From CAWKPF01 sp963851415 (lineage in GTDB: Bacteria > Acidobacteriota > Thermoanaerobaculia > Multivoradales > Multivoraceae): a stretch of 64,000 nt of DNA. The position numbers were made by a program, and so were the translations under genes. Below are positions 61,023 through 64,000 of this stretch, piece after piece (within the stretch, counting starts at the first letter, position 1; every line of letters starts with the position of its first letter). Location: positions 3,720,001 to 3,784,000 of the forward strand of contig CAWKPF010000002.1 of the NCBI GenBank assembly GCA_963851415.1. Direction: 5' to 3'. Below the pieces are notes generated by a model. The model was given only the letters and a program-made list of their open reading frames with translations. It searched no databases and was not told where the DNA came from.

Positions 61023-62540
61023 CTAGCGCTCGAAGAGCTGGAGGAACGCGGGGGAGAAGTAGTCGGCGGGGGGGCGAAACGACGGGTCGAGCTCGAGAAG
61101 GGAACCGATCTCGGCTCGCGCCTCCTGCAGTCTCTGCTCGCTTCGCTCCAGTCGTGAGAGCGCGAAATCGGCGGCTGCGCGAAGCAGATGGGCCTGGATG
61201 CGGGCCTCCGCGGTGTCGGAGAACCCCTGGAGAAGATCGAGGGTGCCCTGGTAGTCGCCTCGAAAGTAGGTGGTCGCGGCGGCACGGAGTTGGGTCGACG
61301 GTTGAGCCGCTCCGCTGACGCGGGCTGCGTCGAGCGAGTCGCCGGGGGAGGCGGTTGTCGATTCGGATCCAGGTTGTCTCGTGGCCCCCTTCTCGGGCTC
61401 GGCTGCGGGCGAATCTCCAGCGCGCTCCGGTGGCCGACTCGATTCGCCCGCCAGGGCGGGCGTGGTCGTGGCGGTCTCGGTGTTCCGGCGAGGACTGCCG
61501 GAGTCGAGGCTCTCGGCCGAACGGAGCACCGTCCTCAAGGAGGCTTCGGCGTCGGCCGCCAGTCTGGCTGCGAGCAGGGCCTGGGATGTCCGGCGTCGGC
61601 CCAACGCCTGGCCGAGAGCGGCCTCCGCCTCCTCGAGGAGCCCGACGGCGGACTCGGTGTCGGCTGCGAGGTCGGGATTCGCTGACCACGATGCGGCAGC
61701 CTCCCGGCGCATGGTGTCGACATCGTCGGAGCGGTCCCATGCGGTCGAGATGGCGGTGTTGGCGTTGCGCACGGCGGCGTCGCCTACCAGCTTGTCGATC
61801 TCTCGGAACTGGGCGTTGGAGCGGAGTGCGACTGCGGTGGCCGACTGCAGATCTTCGGTGGCACCGGTTCCTTGCGCCGAAAGAACGAGTAGATTGTGTC
61901 CGAACTCGAGGCCTCGAGTCGCTTCTTCGAAGGTCGCCTGCCAGCGCGGATCGCTGTCCCAGTGGGTCCGGAGGTCCCCGTCCCGCAGCGCTCGGGTATG
62001 GGACTGCGCGACCAGGGCGTCTGCAACTGCGTCGGCGGCAGCGAGCTGAGCGGCGTCTCCCGCGTCGGCACAGGCCTCTCGTCCTTCTCGCAAGAGGGCG
62101 AAGTCGGCCGGTGCCAGAACCGGGGCAATTCGCTGCGCCACGGCTCCGACGTAGGCCTGGGTCGTGATCTTGCAGTCGGCCCGGTGATGAGCGGCCAACC
62201 CGAGCAGCAGGTAGGGCGTGTACGGCACCGAGCCGATTCCCTCGATCTCGATCAGCCGGGCCTCGGCCGTGGACTGCTCGACGACGGCCTGCCGAGCGTG
62301 GTCGAAGGCCTCTCCCCACTTCTCCAGCTCCCGAGCCTTCATCCCCTCGGCGAAGTGGTCACGGTAGCTCTGGCCGATGGCGGGAAGAGCGCCGATCAGT
62401 ATCGCGAGAAGGACCGAAAGCGATCGTACAGATCGCGGACCGTGGCCGATCCTCGCCGGCCGGCGACGTAGCGGAGACACCGAAGAGGACCCAGCGCGAG
62501 CCTCGTCGGGTCGCGGGCGACGCTGTTCGGTCCGCGTCAT
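61023..62540 (-). CDS. Large membrane-anchored or secreted protein with C-terminal TPR-like region
   Basis: 505 residues from an ATG at 62540 that overlaps the upstream stop. A basic N-terminus and one hydrophobic helix (about 38-54) lead to an alpha-helical region of about 270 residues with repeated A/E/R heptads. A low-complexity Ser/Thr/Pro/Gly stretch (about 315-395) follows. The C-terminal region has TPR-like helices ending in LLELDPSFRPPADYFSPAFLQLF, a tail I recognise as typical of some TPR proteins of this group but cannot name. It has no catalytic motif. It probably forms a signalling module with the neighbouring sigma factor and the repeat/PEGA protein. Confidence 0.7.
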   Translation of the reverse strand: MTRTEQRRPRPDEARAGSSSVSPLRRRPARIGHGPRSVRSLSVLLAILIGALPAIGQSYRDHFAEGMKARELEKWGEAFDHARQAVVEQSTAEARLIEIEGIGSVPYTPYLLLGLAAHHRADCKITTQAYVGAVAQRIAPVLAPADFALLREGREACADAGDAAQLAAADAVADALVAQSHTRALRDGDLRTHWDSDPRWQATFEEATRGLEFGHNLLVLSAQGTGATEDLQSATAVALRSNAQFREIDKLVGDAAVRNANTAISTAWDRSDDVDTMRREAAASWSANPDLAADTESAVGLLEEAEAALGQALGRRRTSQALLAARLAADAEASLRTVLRSAESLDSGSPRRNTETATTTPALAGESSRPPERAGDSPAAEPEKGATRQPGSESTTASPGDSLDAARVSGAAQPSTQLRAAATTYFRGDYQGTLDLLQGFSDTAEARIQAHLLRAAADFALSRLERSEQRLQEARAEIGSLLELDPSFRPPADYFSPAFLQLFER

Positions 62541-64000
62541 GGCCGCCACCCCATGCTCTCGAAGTACGTGTCGATGTCGATCGGAGTAGGGATGACCGTT
62601 TCACGGAGTCTGGCTCCAGCGGAGATCTCGATCGGACGCGTCTCCTGTAGACCTCCGGGTAGCTCGAGAGTCACCGTGTAGGTGCCGGGAGTGAGCGCGA
62701 CGAAGATCGGGGTCTCGAGGGATTCGTCGGCCGTCGCGGCGAGGAGATTCCGGTCCTCGGCGTCTCTCAGGTCCACGACCCTCGCCCAGGGGATCGCCAC
62801 GATCTCGACCCCGGAATCGCCGACCGGACTCGGGGCTTCGTTGCCTCCCCGGGTGAGCAGTACGCCGACCACGGCAGCCAGAACCAGTGCTGCCGCGACG
62901 GCGCTCCAGCGCAGCCTCGGGGAGAGACCGGGAGACTGTTCTCGCGCGGCCTCGAGGCGCTTCTCGAGACTCTCGAGTTGCTCGGACCCACCGTGGTCGG
63001 CGACACCCGCCGCCAATCGCTTCTGCGCGGGTCCGAGACGACCGCGCTCGAGCAGGGCTTCGACCGCGAGCGCCGTGTCGCGCTGAGCCTGGGTGCGTCG
63101 AGCCTCCTCGAGCTTCCGGGCTCGGGCACGTTCGGCCGCTCGCAAGAGGTCCTGGGCCTCGGCGTGTCCGGGGGCGATCTCCAGCGCGGTCCGGGCGTGC
63201 GCGGCTGCGAGGTCCAGATCTCCGGCGCGCAATGCCTCCTCGCTCTTCTCGATCTCGCTGGCGGCCCGACCGGCACGCTCCTCGGCGAGACGCTGCTCCA
63301 TGGTCCGAGCGACCTCGGCGAAGCGCTCGTGTTCTTCGAGCGCCGTGCCGAGCTCCGATCGCGAGTGCTCGAGGATCTCTCGCGCCTCGTCCAGGTTGCC
63401 GCGTTGGAGCGCGTCAGCCACTGCGTCGAGTGCCTCTGCGACTCGCATCTCCATGCGCAGCGCTTCGACTCGGCTCTCCATCAGGTTGAGACTGGTGTTG
63501 TTTCCCAGCTCGGCACGCGTCGAAGCGAGCGCCTCCTCGGCCTCGTCGAGCTCCCCCGCTTCCAGCCTGGCTTCGATTCGCTCGAGAGCCTCGTTCAGCG
63601 CCAGATCGCGCCGGCGCCGCTCCAGGCGTTCGGAGAGCTCGGCCAATTCGGGCCTCTGCCCGTGTCGCTCGACCGCTGCGGCAAGAAGCTGCACCGCCGG
63701 CTCGACCGACTCGCTCTCCAAGGCCTTCGAGATCTCCTCCACGGCCTGGCGCACGGCGAGCTGGATTCGAGTGTCTGCGATGTGCTGCTCGAGGCTTGCC
63801 AGCTCCGGGTGGTCACCGTGAAGCTCCCGAAAGCGAGCCAGTGCCGACTCGGCGGTGTCCAGCTCGTGTTTCTCGAGCCGGCGCCGAATCTGCTCGATTT
63901 CTCCGTCGAGAAAGGTCAGACGCCGGGCCTCGGCGAGCTCGTTGGCGAGACTCTCGAAGCTCGGATGGGTTCCGAGCTGGCCGCGCGCCTGCTCGAGTGC
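62537..64000 (-). CDS. Repeat-containing transmembrane protein with PEGA-like C-terminus (runs off window end)
   Basis: At least 487 codons; the frame is open at the window end, so the N-terminus is missing. Most is helical repeats of about 50 residues with the pattern A..(L/I)..GELDEAE..LA..R.ELG..P (at least five copies), then one transmembrane helix (WSAVAAALVLAAVVGVLL, about 135 residues before the end), then a periplasmic beta domain with GTYTVTLELPGG, as in PEGA domains. This is the order of many bacterial Ser/Thr kinases after their kinase domain; whether a kinase lies upstream cannot be seen. The stop overlaps the next start. Confidence 0.75.
   Translation of the reverse strand, partial: ALEQARGQLGTHPSFESLANELAEARRLTFLDGEIEQIRRRLEKHELDTAESALARFRELHGDHPELASLEQHIADTRIQLAVRQAVEEISKALESESVEPAVQLLAAAVERHGQRPELAELSERLERRRRDLALNEALERIEARLEAGELDEAEEALASTRAELGNNTSLNLMESRVEALRMEMRVAEALDAVADALQRGNLDEAREILEHSRSELGTALEEHERFAEVARTMEQRLAEERAGRAASEIEKSEEALRAGDLDLAAAHARTALEIAPGHAEAQDLLRAAERARARKLEEARRTQAQRDTALAVEALLERGRLGPAQKRLAAGVADHGGSEQLESLEKRLEAAREQSPGLSPRLRWSAVAAALVLAAVVGVLLTRGGNEAPSPVGDSGVEIVAIPWARVVDLRDAEDRNLLAATADESLETPIFVALTPGTYTVTLELPGGLQETRPIEISAGARLRETVIPTPIDIDTYFESMGWRP

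Noticed and set aside
1..64000. CRISPR array, prophage, insertion sequence or integron
   Set aside because: No transposase, integrase, regularly spaced repeats or phage proteins recognised in any frame.

Overview
The window is high-GC, densely packed chromosomal DNA. It has no rRNA, tRNA, CRISPR array, transposase or phage gene that I can recognise. The gene set suggests an Acidobacteriota-like bacterium, possibly of the Thermoanaerobaculia type; this is inference from content, not a phylogenetic result. Pointers are a carboxypeptidase-regulatory/TonB receptor of the Oar type, many secreted serine hydrolases and amidohydrolases, a DUF11 surface protein, the DUF1549/DUF1553 plus DUF1501 pair, and a secreted protein ending in a D-x-F-E-x-G-D-type tail. 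At least ten gene pairs overlap by 4 bases (ATGA or GTGA), so translational coupling is common.

Layout. 1-5.3 kb (minus): truncated P-type ATPase, zinc-ribbon protein, small secreted protein, Tat-exported M24 peptidase, exported haloalkane dehalogenase, adenosine deaminase. 5.4-11 kb (plus): tungsten-type aldehyde ferredoxin oxidoreductase with a MoaD-like protein, then a TonB-dependent receptor and a strong terminator. 11.4-23 kb: PQQ-like propeller plus carboxylesterase, a two-enzyme lactonase/beta-lactamase fusion, a giant DUF11 protein, an M14 peptidase. 23-38.6 kb: lysA, cell-wall recycling genes (murQ and a sugar kinase, a ChbG-like deacetylase, a sulfatase-fold/TPR protein), an acyl-CoA dehydrogenase pair, an M61 peptidase, and proBA.

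38.7-43 kb (minus) holds the most notable locus, an NAD-type formate dehydrogenase. Its large subunit has an in-frame TGA exactly at the catalytic Cys/Sec position, followed by a stem-loop whose apical GGUCU lies at the same distance from the TGA as in E. coli fdhF. This is a selenoprotein. The same gene also carries an apparent frameshift further downstream. Divergent from it is a glutamate dehydrogenase gene.

44.6-53.4 kb (plus): FG-GAP protein, class A beta-lactamase-like protein, cytochrome-like DUF1549/1553 protein, DUF1501 protein, DUF2277 and YjbR-type small proteins. 53.5-64 kb: two overlapping nuclease genes (S1/P1 and resolvase-like), thioredoxin 2, a 3-methyladenine glycosylase, a PAP2 protein, two hydrolases, and an ECF sigma factor operon with membrane and repeat/PEGA-like sensor proteins running off the window end.

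Across the window, TANNNT -10-like hexamers lie only 6-7 bases before several start codons that lack a ribosome binding site (starts at 21528, 27652, 27683, 44669 and 54959). This suggests widespread leaderless transcription. Divergent gene pairs also tend to have closely stacked or mirror-image -10 elements.
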